DNA from: Pseudoxanthomonas sp.
GTDB taxonomy: Bacteria > Pseudomonadota > Gammaproteobacteria > Xanthomonadales > Xanthomonadaceae
DNA: 64,000 nucleotides
Direction: 5' to 3'
Assembly: GCF_027498035.1 (NCBI RefSeq)
Contig: NZ_CP114978.1
Location: 1,116,001-1,180,000 of the forward strand
Shown here: one piece after another, positions 33,242-41,914 of the stretch
How the letters are laid out: every line of letters begins with the position of its first letter
Position numbering within the stretch: the stretch's first letter is position 1
Notes under the pieces: generated by a model
What the model was told of the DNA's origin: nothing
The model's input: only the letters and a program-made list of their open reading frames with translations
The model's database searches: none
Made by a program: the position numbers and the translations under genes

Positions 33242-34351
33242 CTAGGTAGCAGTGAACCGTAAACCGTTGGCCTGGTGCCAGGCGGCCGCGCCGATCACGC
33301 CCAGCCAGCCGTGGTCGATGCAGAACACCGGCACCTGCCGCAGCGCAGGCGCCAGCACGCCCTTCTCCAGGAACCGCTGCATGAAACCGCCGCGCGCGAG
33401 GTAATGGGTGATATGCCCGGCGATGCCGCCCGCCAGATAGACCGACTTCGCGCAGAAGGTAATCGCCAGATCGCCAGTGAAACTACCCAGCCAGCCACAG
33501 AAAACATCCAGACACTCCTGCGCCAGCGGGTCATCGCCGGCATCGGCGGCAGCTACCAGCTCTGCCGGCAGCTGCCAGCGCGGGGCCGCGCCTGCCCGGT
33601 CGCAGAGCGCGCGATACAGCGTCATCAGGCCGGTGCCGGACAGGATGCGCTCGGCATCCACATGCGCGAACTGCTGTTGCAGGCCCTGCAGGATGCCCAT
33701 TTCCAGCGGATTGCCCGCGGTCAGCGAAGCGTGGCCGGCCTCACTGGGCAGCACGCGATACCCGGACGGATCGGACACCAGCAACGCCGCACCCAGGCCG
33801 GTACCCGGCCCCAGCAGCAGCGCCGGCAGATCGGCCAGACCGATCCCGGGGCCGTGCAGCGCGGTCATCTGGGTCTGCGAGACCTGCGGCAGCGCCCAGG
33901 CCAGCGCCTGGAAATCGTTGATCAGTTCAAGCTGGTCGAGCCCGGCGCCGACACGCGTCTCCGGCAGCGATACAGCCCAGGGCAGATTGCTGTTGAGCAA
34001 GATGTCGCCCTGCAGGACACCTGCAATGGCGACCACCGCCGACACTGGCGGCGCTCCCAGCCCTTCGGCCTGCAATTCCTCGCCAAACCGGCGCAACACG
34101 GCGGCCAGGCTGGGGAACTCAGCGCAGGCATAGCGGCGCTGGCCGACGATTTCGGCCATGCCCTGCTCACCCCGGGCCAGACCCAGCCGGGCAAAGGTGC
34201 CGCCCACATCTGCGGCGATGAACGCACCGACGCTGCTGCCTTTCAAATCGCCCACAAACTGCGGCGCGGTACTGTCCACCACCCGATAACTCTCCTGTGC
34301 CGTGACCTCGCAGCGACCGCCGCGCACCGGAGTTGGCACGCGGACCGGCAT
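33242..34351 (-). CDS. glk: Glucokinase
   Basis: Glk phosphorylates glucose with ATP (family PF02685). The sequence contains FIAADVGGTFARLGL (phosphate 1), LELINDFQALAWALP (substrate Asn-Asp), LGPGTGLGAALLV (phosphate 2), LPSEAGHASL, and VYLAGGIAGHI near the C-terminus. The ATG at 34351 has AGGA upstream but gives about 35 extra residues before VGAFIAADVGG; a GTG at about 34252 would give a more typical length of about 335. It feeds glucose 6-phosphate to Zwf (13.1 kb). Confidence 0.92.
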   Translation of the reverse strand: MPVRVPTPVRGGRCEVTAQESYRVVDSTAPQFVGDLKGSSVGAFIAADVGGTFARLGLARGEQGMAEIVGQRRYACAEFPSLAAVLRRFGEELQAEGLGAPPVSAVVAIAGVLQGDILLNSNLPWAVSLPETRVGAGLDQLELINDFQALAWALPQVSQTQMTALHGPGIGLADLPALLLGPGTGLGAALLVSDPSGYRVLPSEAGHASLTAGNPLEMGILQGLQQQFAHVDAERILSGTGLMTLYRALCDRAGAAPRWQLPAELVAAADAGDDPLAQECLDVFCGWLGSFTGDLAITFCAKSVYLAGGIAGHITHYLARGGFMQRFLEKGVLAPALRQVPVFCIDHGWLGVIGAAAWHQANGLRFTAT

Positions 34352-34532
34352 GGCGCGCCGTCCTGGCCCGATTGTATCGGCCAAGTGCGGCTTTCATGGT
34401 GCCGGCGCCTGCCAAGCACGCATGCGTCGCACCGGTTGCGCCGCGGCAGATGGTCGTCACGGACGTGCAAAACCCCGCCCCAGCCCGCACACTTGCCCGC
34501 CTTCGTGGCCTCCACACGACCTGATTGAACGC

Positions 34533-36422
34533 ATGAATACCCGCTACAACGCCGCCGATATCGAAGTCCTCTCCGGCCTGGACCCGGTCAAGCGCCGCCC
34601 CGGCATGTACACCGACACCGCGCGCCCGAACCACCTGGCGCAGGAAGTGATCGACAACTCCGTCGACGAAGCCCTGGGCGGCCACGCCAAGATCGTGGAA
34701 GTGACCCTCTTCAAGGATGGCAGCGTCGAGGTGGCCGACGACGGCCGCGGCATGCCGGTGGACATCCACCCGGAAGAAAAGATCCCCGGCGTCGAGCTGA
34801 TCCTCACGCGCCTGCATGCCGGTGGCAAGTTCAACAACAACAACTACACCTTCTCCGGCGGCCTGCACGGCGTGGGCGTGAGCGTGGTCAACGCGCTGTC
34901 CACCCTGGTGGAAATCCACATCAAGCGCGACGGCAGCGAGCACCGCATCACCTTCGAAAACGGCGACCGCGCCAGCCCGCTGGAAGTGGTCGGCAGCGTC
35001 GGCAAGAAAAACACCGGCACCCGCGTGCACTTCTGGCCCGATCCGAAGTACTTCGACACGCCCAAGATCAACGTGCGCGCCCTGCGCCACCTGCTGCGCG
35101 CCAAGGCCGTGCTGTGCCCGGGACTGACGGTCAAACTGTTTGATGAGGCCAGCGGCGAGCGCGAAAGCTGGCACTACGAGGACGGCCTGCGCGATTACCT
35201 GAAGGGCGAGATGGGCGAGCGCGAACTGCTGCCCGCGCAGCTGTTCGTCGGCAGCCTGAAGAAGGAGACCGAGATCGTCGACTGGGCCGCGGCCTGGGTG
35301 CCCGAAGGCGAGCTGGTCCAAGAAAGCTATGTCAACCTGATCCCCACCGCCCAGCACGGCACCCACGTCAACGGCCTGCGCTCGGGCCTGACCGACGCGC
35401 TGCGCGAGTTCTGCGACTTCCGCAACCTGCTGCCGCGCAACGTCAAGCTGGCGCCGGAAGACGTCTGGGACCGCGTCACCTTCGTGCTGTCGCTGAAGAT
35501 GACCGACCCGCAGTTCTCCGGCCAGACCAAGGAGCGCCTGTCCTCGCGCCAGGCCGCCGGCTTCATCGAAGGCGCCGCGCACGATGCCTTCAGCCTGTGG
35601 CTGAACCAGCACGTGGAAACCGGCCTGCAGATCGCGCAGCTGGCCATCGACCGCGCCAGCGCACGCCTGAAAACCGAAAAACAGATCACCCGCAAGAAGA
35701 TCACCTCCGGCCCGGCCCTGCCCGGCAAGCTGGCCGACTGCATCAGCCAGGACCTGTCGCGCACCGAGTTGTTCCTGGTCGAAGGCGACTCGGCTGGCGG
35801 CAGCGCCAAGCAGGCCCGCGACAAGGACTTTCAAGCCATCCTTCCGCTGCGCGGCAAGATCCTCAACACCTGGGAAGTGGCTTCGGGCAGCGTGCTGGCC
35901 TCGGAGGAAGTCCACAATCTGGCCATCGCCATCGGCTGCGACCCGGGCAAGGACGACATCTCCGGCCTGCGCTACGGCAAGGTCGTGGTGCTGGCCGACG
36001 CCGACTCGGACGGGCTGCACATCGCCACCCTGCTCAGCGCGCTGTTCCTCAAGCATTTCCCGGCGCTGGTCGATGCCGGGCACGTATTCGTGGCGATGCC
36101 GCCGCTGTTCCGCGTGGACGTGGGCAAGCAGGTCTTCTATGCGCTGGATGAAGAAGAAAAGCGCCTGCTGCTGGAAAAGATCGCCCGCGAAAAACTCAAG
36201 GGCCAGGTCAACGTGACCCGCTTCAAGGGCCTTGGCGAAATGAACCCCTCGCAGCTGCGCGAATCGGCGATCCACCCGGACACGCGCCGCCTGGTCCAGC
36301 TGACCGTGGCCGACGGCGACGACACCCACGGCCTGATGGACATGCTGCTGGCCAAGAAGCGGGCGGGTGACCGCAAGAGCTGGCTGGAGACCAAAGGCGA
36401 TCTGGCTTCGCTGGAAGTCTGA
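34533..36422 (+). CDS. parE: DNA topoisomerase IV subunit B
   Basis: ParE is the ATPase subunit that with ParC unlinks daughter chromosomes. The 629-aa product starts MNTRYNAADIEVLSGLDPVK. It shows RRPGMYTDT, VIDNSVDEAL (Mg/ATP), DDGRGMPVDIHPEE, FSGGLHGVGVSVVNAL, QTKERL, and the TOPRIM motifs EGDSAGGSAKQ and LADADSDGLH. YGKV and FKGLGEMNP follow. The DSDGLH motif and length separate it from GyrB. Weak ribosome site. Divergent from glk. Confidence 0.95.
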   Translation: MNTRYNAADIEVLSGLDPVKRRPGMYTDTARPNHLAQEVIDNSVDEALGGHAKIVEVTLFKDGSVEVADDGRGMPVDIHPEEKIPGVELILTRLHAGGKFNNNNYTFSGGLHGVGVSVVNALSTLVEIHIKRDGSEHRITFENGDRASPLEVVGSVGKKNTGTRVHFWPDPKYFDTPKINVRALRHLLRAKAVLCPGLTVKLFDEASGERESWHYEDGLRDYLKGEMGERELLPAQLFVGSLKKETEIVDWAAAWVPEGELVQESYVNLIPTAQHGTHVNGLRSGLTDALREFCDFRNLLPRNVKLAPEDVWDRVTFVLSLKMTDPQFSGQTKERLSSRQAAGFIEGAAHDAFSLWLNQHVETGLQIAQLAIDRASARLKTEKQITRKKITSGPALPGKLADCISQDLSRTELFLVEGDSAGGSAKQARDKDFQAILPLRGKILNTWEVASGSVLASEEVHNLAIAIGCDPGKDDISGLRYGKVVVLADADSDGLHIATLLSALFLKHFPALVDAGHVFVAMPPLFRVDVGKQVFYALDEEEKRLLLEKIAREKLKGQVNVTRFKGLGEMNPSQLRESAIHPDTRRLVQLTVADGDDTHGLMDMLLAKKRAGDRKSWLETKGDLASLEV

Positions 36423-36450
36423 TCCTGGCGTTCGCTCACCTTCCCCCGTC

Positions 36451-36520
36451 AGCAGGAGCGCCCCATCGGCGCGATGGAGCTTCCCCGATGAAGCCCATCG
36501 CGGGCATGGCCCGCTCCTAC
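36451..36520. repeat. SMAG/REP-type repeat pair
   Basis: AGCAGGAGCGCCCCATCGGCGCG on the left faces CGGGCATGGCCCGCTCCTAC, which ends at 36520 and reads GTAGGAGCGGGC in reverse. The GTAG head is present on the right unit only; the left one is degenerate. It lies between parE and pyrH. Confidence 0.6.
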
Positions 36521-36561
36521 GCAGGAATGCTTCGGCCATGTCGCCATTGCATCGATGGAAC

Positions 36562-36591
36562 CTGACGCACCCGGTGCCGGTCGGCTAGACT
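36562..36591 (+). promoter_or_regulatory. Candidate pyrH promoter
   Basis: CTGACG (36562) and TAGACT (36586) are separated by 18 bp and lie about 38 bp before the pyrH ATG. Fair match to sigma-70 consensus, judged by eye. Confidence 0.35.
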
Positions 36592-36628
36592 TGCCGGCGT
36601 TTGCCCACGTCCAAAGAGATCACCCCCG

Positions 36629-37354
36629 ATGACCGCGCCCCTCGCCTATCGCCGCATCCTGCTGAAACTTTCCGGGGAGGCGCTGATGGGATCAGAGGAT
36701 TACGGCATCGACCCCAAGGTCATCGGCCGGATCGCCCGCGAAATCATTGAAGCCCGCGATGCCGGTGCCGAAGTCGCCCTGGTGATCGGCGGCGGCAACA
36801 TCTTCCGCGGCGCCGGCCTGGCCGCCAGCGGCATGGACCGGGTCACCGGCGACCAGATGGGCATGCTGGCCACGGTCATCAACGCACTGGCCATGCAGGA
36901 CGCGCTGGAAAAGCTCGGCGCCAAGGTCCGCGTGATGAGCGCACTGAAGATCAACGACGTGTGCGAGGACTACATCCGCCGCCGCGCCGTGCGCCACCTG
37001 GAAAAAGGCCGCATCGCGATCTTCGCCGCCGGCACCGGCAATCCCTTCTTCACCACCGACTCGGGCGCGGCGCTGCGCGCGATCGAGATCGAGGCCGACC
37101 TGTTGCTCAAGGCGACCAAGGTCGATGGCGTCTACGACAAGGATCCGCGCAAGTTCCCCGATGCCAAGCGCTTCGACACCCTGACCTACGACGAAGTGCT
37201 GGGCCGCGGCCTGGAAGTCATGGACACCGCTGCGTTCGCGCTGTGCCGCGACAGCGCGGTGCCGCTGCGCATCTACGACCTGGGCGTGCCGGGCAACCTG
37301 ATGAACATCCTGCGCGGCGAGAACATCGGCACGCTGGTGGCAGGCCGCAGCTGA
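36629..37354 (+). CDS. pyrH: UMP kinase
   Basis: PyrH phosphorylates UMP to UDP and belongs to the amino-acid kinase fold. The 241-aa product has YRRILLKLSGEALMG (phosphate Lys), VALVIGGGNIFRG, DRVTGDQMGMLATVINALAM, FAAGTGNPFFTTDSGAALRA, and KATKVDGVYDKDPRK. All hallmarks are intact. In most relatives frr follows it directly; here a CDF transporter gene sits between. CTP synthase (29.3 kb) acts two steps later. Confidence 0.97.
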   Translation: MTAPLAYRRILLKLSGEALMGSEDYGIDPKVIGRIAREIIEARDAGAEVALVIGGGNIFRGAGLAASGMDRVTGDQMGMLATVINALAMQDALEKLGAKVRVMSALKINDVCEDYIRRRAVRHLEKGRIAIFAAGTGNPFFTTDSGAALRAIEIEADLLLKATKVDGVYDKDPRKFPDAKRFDTLTYDEVLGRGLEVMDTAAFALCRDSAVPLRIYDLGVPGNLMNILRGENIGTLVAGRS

Positions 37355-37420
37355 TCCGCCAACAGGCGCGACACGTGCCTGTAATTGTGTCCGCGGCGGC
37401 AGCACAGCACGCTTGCCGCC

Positions 37421-38437
37421 ATGTCGCACGCACATCCCCACGATCACGCGGGCCACAGTCACGACCATGCCGGTCATGACCATGGCCCTGCGCACGCGCC
37501 CGCTGGCGGGCACGGCCATTCCCACGATGCAGGCACGCGCGGCTACGCCGTGGCGATGCTGGTCAACCTGGGCTACACCGCGCTGGAGGCCGGCTACGGC
37601 TTCCACACCAATTCGCTGGCCCTGCTGTCCGACGCCCTGCACAACCTGGGCGATGTGCTGGGCCTGGGGCTGGCCTGGGCCGCGGCTGCCATGGCGCGGC
37701 GCACGCCCACGGCCAGCCACACCTACGGCTGGCGCAAGGCGACCCTGCTGGCACCACTGACCAATGCCATCGTCCTGATGGTGTTTTCCGGCGGACTGGC
37801 CTGGGAGGCGGTGCGGCGCTTCAGCGAACCGCCCTCGATCGCCGCCCTGCCGGTGATCGTGGTGGCCGCCATCGGCATCGCGGTCAACCTGGGCGCCGGC
37901 TGGCTGCTGCATGGCAGTGGCGGGCATGGGCATTCCCACGGTGGCCAGGACCTCAACAGGCGCGGCGCGATCCTGCACCTGCTGGCCGATGCCGCGGTGT
38001 CGCTGGCCGCGGTGATCGCCGGCCTGGGCATGTGGTGGCTGGGCTGGGAATGGCTGGACCCGGCCACCGCCCTGCTCGTGGGCGTGGTGATCGCCGTGGG
38101 CACCTACGGCCTGCTGCGCGAGAGCTTTTCGGCCGCCATGGACGCGGTCCCCGACCACATCGACCAGGCCGCGGTGGGCGACTTCCTGTCCGGCCAACCC
38201 GGCATCACCGCCATCCATCACCTGCACATCTGGCCGCTGGGCGCGGGCGAAGTGGCGTTGACCGCGCACCTGGTCCGCCCGGTTGCCGACGACGACGATG
38301 CCTTCATCGACGCCACCGCGAAGGCCCTGGCCAATCGCTTCGGCATCAGCCATGCCACCCTGCAGTTGGAACGCGGCCAGGCCTGCACCCAACCCTGCCA
38401 TGGCACCACCGCTGCCGGTCCCGTGCACGACCACTGA
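37421..38437 (+). CDS. Cation diffusion facilitator (CzcD/ZitB-like Zn/Co/Cd exporter)
   Basis: This 338-aa proton-coupled efflux protein has six TM segments. It starts MSHAHPHDHAGHSHDHAGHD, a His-rich metal-capturing tail of about 35 residues. TM2 holds the HTNSLALLSDALHNLGDV signature with metal ligands His and Asp, and TM5 has HLLADAAVSLAAV with the second HxxxD site. A second His loop, HGSGGHGHSHGG, lies between TM4 and TM5. A C-terminal ferredoxin-like domain follows, ending with CTQPCH and HDH. It sits between pyrH and frr on the same strand, an unusual place for it. Confidence 0.9.
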   Translation: MSHAHPHDHAGHSHDHAGHDHGPAHAPAGGHGHSHDAGTRGYAVAMLVNLGYTALEAGYGFHTNSLALLSDALHNLGDVLGLGLAWAAAAMARRTPTASHTYGWRKATLLAPLTNAIVLMVFSGGLAWEAVRRFSEPPSIAALPVIVVAAIGIAVNLGAGWLLHGSGGHGHSHGGQDLNRRGAILHLLADAAVSLAAVIAGLGMWWLGWEWLDPATALLVGVVIAVGTYGLLRESFSAAMDAVPDHIDQAAVGDFLSGQPGITAIHHLHIWPLGAGEVALTAHLVRPVADDDDAFIDATAKALANRFGISHATLQLERGQACTQPCHGTTAAGPVHDH

Positions 38438-38483
38438 CCTGCCGGTTGCCGCGTCGCGAATCCGACCGGCACTAGCTTTCGCC

Positions 38484-38489
38484 TATAAT
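38484..38489 (+). promoter_or_regulatory. Consensus -10 box before frr
   Basis: A perfect TATAAT lies 31 bp before the frr ATG. No good -35 hexamer is visible at 17 bp. It suggests that frr, and the genes after it, can be transcribed independently of pyrH and the CDF gene. Confidence 0.5.
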
Positions 38490-38519
38490 CCCCGGTTTGA
38501 CGAATCTCGGGACCCAGCG

Positions 38520-39077
38520 ATGCTGAACGACATCAAGAAAGACGCGCAGGCGCGCATGAACAAGAGCATCGAGTCGCTGCGTCACGACCTGACCAAGCTG
38601 CGCACCGGCCGCGCGACCACCGCGCTGGTCGATCACCTGAAGGTCAACTACTACGGTTCGGACATGCCGCTGACCCAGGTGGCCTCGGTCGTGGTGAGCG
38701 ACGCACGCTCGCTGACCATCACCCCATGGGAAAAGCAGATGGTCTCGGCGGTGGAGAAGGCGATCCTGGGTTCGGACCTGGGCCTGACCCCGAACACCGC
38801 CGGCACCGTCATCCGCATCAACATCCCGGCCCTGACCGAGGAACGCCGCAAGGACCTGTCCAAGGTCGTCCACTCCAACGGCGAAGACTCCAAGGTAGCG
38901 ATCCGCAACATCCGCCGCGACGCCAACCAGCAGGTCAAGGATCTGCTCAAGGAAAAGGCGATCACCGAGGACGACGAGCGCGGGAGCGCCGACGAGATCC
39001 AGAAGATCACCGACAAAGCGATCAAGGATGTCGATGAGGTGGTCAAGGCGAAGGAACAGGAACTGATGGCGGTCTGA
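38520..39077 (+). CDS. frr: Ribosome recycling factor
   Basis: RRF splits post-termination ribosomes with EF-G. The 185-aa product starts MLNDIKKDAQARMNKSIESL. LRTGRATTALVDHLKVNYYG, the domain II region, TPNTAGTVIRINIPALTEERRK and a C-terminal helix ending KEQELMAV complete the L-shaped family pattern. Full length. It opens the frr–uppS–cdsA–dxr–rseP run. Confidence 0.97.
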   Translation: MLNDIKKDAQARMNKSIESLRHDLTKLRTGRATTALVDHLKVNYYGSDMPLTQVASVVVSDARSLTITPWEKQMVSAVEKAILGSDLGLTPNTAGTVIRINIPALTEERRKDLSKVVHSNGEDSKVAIRNIRRDANQQVKDLLKEKAITEDDERGSADEIQKITDKAIKDVDEVVKAKEQELMAV

Positions 39078-39104
39078 GCGGGTCACACCACCTTCGTGAC
39101 CGCC

Positions 39105-39851
39105 ATGCCTCCCAACCTGCCCCCTGTCCCGCGCCACCTGGCCATCATCATGGATGGCAATGGGCGCTGGGCCGAACGCCGTCGTCGCCCGCGCATGATC
39201 GGCCACCGTGCCGGCGCGCGCGCAGTGAACCTGTGCATCGATTTCTGCCTGGATCGCGGCGTTCAGGCACTGACCCTGTTCGCCTTCTCCAGTGAAAACT
39301 GGGGTCGCCCAGCCGAGGAAGTCGGCGCGTTGATGAAGCTGTTCATGGGCGCACTGGAACGCGAGGTGGACGAGCTGCACCGCCGCGGCGTGCGGGTGCG
39401 CTTCATCGGCCAGCGTGATCGCTTTGCCCCAGGCATCGTCCAGCGCATGGATGCCGCCGAAGCGCTGACCATCGCCAACACGCAACTGACCCTGGTCATC
39501 GCCGCCAGCTACGGCGGCCGCCAGGACATGGCGCTGGCGGCGCGTGCGCTGGCCGAGGAAGTGGCCGCCGGCCGGCTCAAGCCCGAAGACATCGACGAGG
39601 CCCGCCTCGGCGCGCAGGTGGCCCTGGCCGACCTGCCGCCACCGGACCTGTTCATCCGCACCGGCGGCGACCACCGCATCAGCAATTTCCTGCTGTGGCA
39701 GCTGGCTTACACCGAGCTGTGGTTCACCGAAACCTTGTGGCCCGACCTGGATGCCACGGTCCTGCAAGCTGCGCTGGACGACTTCGCCATGCGCGAACGC
39801 CGCTTCGGCCTCACCGGGGCCCAGGTGGCCGCGCACGGAACCACCCCATGA
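39105..39851 (+). CDS. uppS: Undecaprenyl diphosphate synthase (di-trans,poly-cis)
   Basis: UppS adds eight isopentenyl units to farnesyl diphosphate to make the C55 lipid carrier for peptidoglycan and O-antigen. The product (248 aa from this ATG) has HLAIIMDGNGRWAERR (catalytic Asp), HRAGARAV, TLFAFSSENWGRP, and DLFIRTGGDHRISNFLLWQLAYTE. FTETLWPDLD ends the motif set. An in-frame GTG at 39096 would add three residues. Its stop overlaps the cdsA ATG (ATGA). Confidence 0.96.
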   Translation: MPPNLPPVPRHLAIIMDGNGRWAERRRRPRMIGHRAGARAVNLCIDFCLDRGVQALTLFAFSSENWGRPAEEVGALMKLFMGALEREVDELHRRGVRVRFIGQRDRFAPGIVQRMDAAEALTIANTQLTLVIAASYGGRQDMALAARALAEEVAAGRLKPEDIDEARLGAQVALADLPPPDLFIRTGGDHRISNFLLWQLAYTELWFTETLWPDLDATVLQAALDDFAMRERRFGLTGAQVAAHGTTP

Positions 39852-40702
39852 CCCGTACCCGCGTCCTCGCCGCCCTGGTGATGGCCCCGCTGGCCATCCT
39901 GGCCATCCTGTTCCTGCCCACGCCGTGGATGGCCGCACTGGCCGCGGCCACGTTCCTGGTCGGGCTGTGGGAGTGGCTGAAGCTGGCCGAGATCGACGAC
40001 ACCTTGTCGCGCACCGTGCTGCTGCTGCTCAACCTGGCGCTGATGGTGGTGCTGACCTGGGCCAGCCGATCCAGTAGCGGATTTTCGCCGGTGCTGTTCC
40101 AGATCGTGTCGCTGGTGGGCGCGATCTGGTGGCTGGCGGCGCTGCTGTGGCTGCGCTTCTACACCTTCGCCTCGGATCACCAGACCTGGGCACGGCTGTT
40201 CAAGCTGGCTGCTGGCACCCTGGCCATCGTTCCAGCCTGGTGCGCGCTGTGCCTGATCCATTCGGGCAATTTCGCCAACCTCGGCAGCCTGCAGGAACAC
40301 CTGTGGCTGCTGACCGCACTGGCCATCGTCTGGGCCGCCGACAGCGGCGCCTATTTCGCCGGCCGCGCGTTCGGCAAGCGCAAGCTCGCCCCGCGGATCA
40401 GCCCCAACAAGACCATCGAAGGCCTGTTCGGCGGCCTGGTGGCCGGCGTGATCGTCGGCCTGCTCGGCGGCTGGCTGGCGGGCGTTGAAGCTGGCCAGGT
40501 GGCGGCACTGGCCGTGGCCAGCGTGGCCACGGTGCTGATCTCGGTGGTCGGCGACCTGTTCGAGAGCCTGCTCAAGCGCCACGTGGGCGCCAAGGACTCG
40601 GGCCATGTGATTCCCGGCCACGGCGGCGTGCTGGACCGCATCGACGGCGTGGTCGCCGCGCTGCCGGTGTTCCTGATCGGCCGCGAGTTGCTGGGCTTCT
40701 AG
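39848..40702 (+). CDS. cdsA: Phosphatidate cytidylyltransferase
   Basis: CdsA makes CDP-diacylglycerol from phosphatidate and CTP at the inner membrane. The 284-aa product has about eight TM helices. The C-terminal signature runs from SVVGDLFESLLKRHVGAKDS to PGHGGVLDRID, with the metal-binding Asp residues. Earlier, SGAYFAGRAFGKRKLAPRIS and PNKTIEG are also typical. It overlaps uppS by 4 bp and is followed by dxr after 3 bp. Confidence 0.96.
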   Translation: MTRTRVLAALVMAPLAILAILFLPTPWMAALAAATFLVGLWEWLKLAEIDDTLSRTVLLLLNLALMVVLTWASRSSSGFSPVLFQIVSLVGAIWWLAALLWLRFYTFASDHQTWARLFKLAAGTLAIVPAWCALCLIHSGNFANLGSLQEHLWLLTALAIVWAADSGAYFAGRAFGKRKLAPRISPNKTIEGLFGGLVAGVIVGLLGGWLAGVEAGQVAALAVASVATVLISVVGDLFESLLKRHVGAKDSGHVIPGHGGVLDRIDGVVAALPVFLIGRELLGF

Positions 40703-40705
40703 ACC

Positions 40706-41914
40706 ATGCAGACCGCTTCGCACACCAGACGCACCGTCGCCGTCCTGGGCGCCACCGGCTCGATCGGCACCTCGACCTTGGACGTCATCGCCCGCCATCC
40801 CGACACCATGCGCGCCAGCGTGCTGGCGGCCGGCAGCAATGTCGATGCACTGGTCGCGCTATGCCGCAGCCACCGCCCCGAGCATGCCGTCATCGCCGAT
40901 GACAGTCGCTTCGCCGAGCTGCGCGACGCACTGGCCGCCGCCGGCCTGGACACCCAGGCGCACGCGGGCAGCGATGCGCTCGACGCGCTGGTCGCCAGCG
41001 ACGCCTGCGACACAGTGGTCGCCGCCATCGTCGGCGCAGCGGGACTCTCATCGACCCTGGCCGCAGCGCATGCCGGCAAACGCCTGTTGCTGGCCAACAA
41101 GGAGTCGCTGGTCCTGGCCGGCGCATTGCTGATCGCCGCCGCGGAAGCCTCCGGCGCACAGATCATCCCGATCGACAGCGAGCACAACGCGGTCTTCCAG
41201 TGCCTGGGCTCGCGCGAAGCCGGCGCCCAGGTCCGCAGGATCGTGCTGACCGCCTCGGGCGGGCCGTTCCGCGGACGCAGCCGCGCCTCGCTGGAGACGG
41301 TGACCGTCGCCCAGGCCGTGGCCCACCCCAAGTGGTCGATGGGCCCCAAGATTTCGGTCGATTCGGCCACGCTGATGAACAAGGGCCTGGAGCTGATCGA
41401 GGCCGCGCACCTGTTCAATGTCGGCCGCGACCGCCTGGATGTCCTGGTCCACCCGCAGAGCCTGGTGCATTCGCTGGTGGAGTTCATCGACGGTTCCACC
41501 CTGGCCCAGTTGGGTTTGCCGGACATGCGCACCGCGCTGTCGATCGGCCTGGGCTGGCCGCAGCGGATCGAATCCGGCGTTGCCGGACTGGACCTGCTCC
41601 GCCACGGCACCCTGGAATTCGAAGCCCCTGACATGGACGCTTTTCCCTGCCTGCGGCTGGCCTGGAGCGCACTGGAAGCCGGTGGCGCCGCCCCGGCCGT
41701 CCTGAACGCAGCCAATGAATCCGCTGTTTCAGCCTTTCTTCAGGGCAAAATCGGTTTCCTAGCGATCCCTGCATTGGTCGAGGATGCCCTCGCCGCCCAT
41801 GCCCACGCCCCGGCCGACAGCCTGGACGCGCTGCTGGCGGCCGATGGCCTCGCACGGCAATTCAGCCAGGGCTGGATCCATCGCACCACCACAGGCCAAG
41901 CCCGTTCCGCATGA
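40706..41914 (+). CDS. dxr: 1-deoxy-D-xylulose 5-phosphate reductoisomerase
   Basis: Dxr (IspC) converts DXP to MEP, the first committed MEP step and the fosmidomycin target. The 402-aa product has VAVLGATGSIGTSTLDVI (NADPH binding), LLLANKESLVLAG, IPIDSEHNAVFQCL (metal Asp/Glu), SGGPFRG, HPKWSMGPKISVDSATLMNKGLELIEA and NAANE. Complete. The product goes to IspD and IspF (26.4–27.1 kb). Its stop overlaps the rseP ATG by 4 bp. Confidence 0.97.
   Translation: MQTASHTRRTVAVLGATGSIGTSTLDVIARHPDTMRASVLAAGSNVDALVALCRSHRPEHAVIADDSRFAELRDALAAAGLDTQAHAGSDALDALVASDACDTVVAAIVGAAGLSSTLAAAHAGKRLLLANKESLVLAGALLIAAAEASGAQIIPIDSEHNAVFQCLGSREAGAQVRRIVLTASGGPFRGRSRASLETVTVAQAVAHPKWSMGPKISVDSATLMNKGLELIEAAHLFNVGRDRLDVLVHPQSLVHSLVEFIDGSTLAQLGLPDMRTALSIGLGWPQRIESGVAGLDLLRHGTLEFEAPDMDAFPCLRLAWSALEAGGAAPAVLNAANESAVSAFLQGKIGFLAIPALVEDALAAHAHAPADSLDALLAADGLARQFSQGWIHRTTTGQARSA

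Noticed and set aside
34167..36539. Open frame of 790 codons on the minus strand opposite parE
   Set aside because: Antisense shadow with repeated Ala/Val/His/Gln/Gly and no domain; parE is intact.
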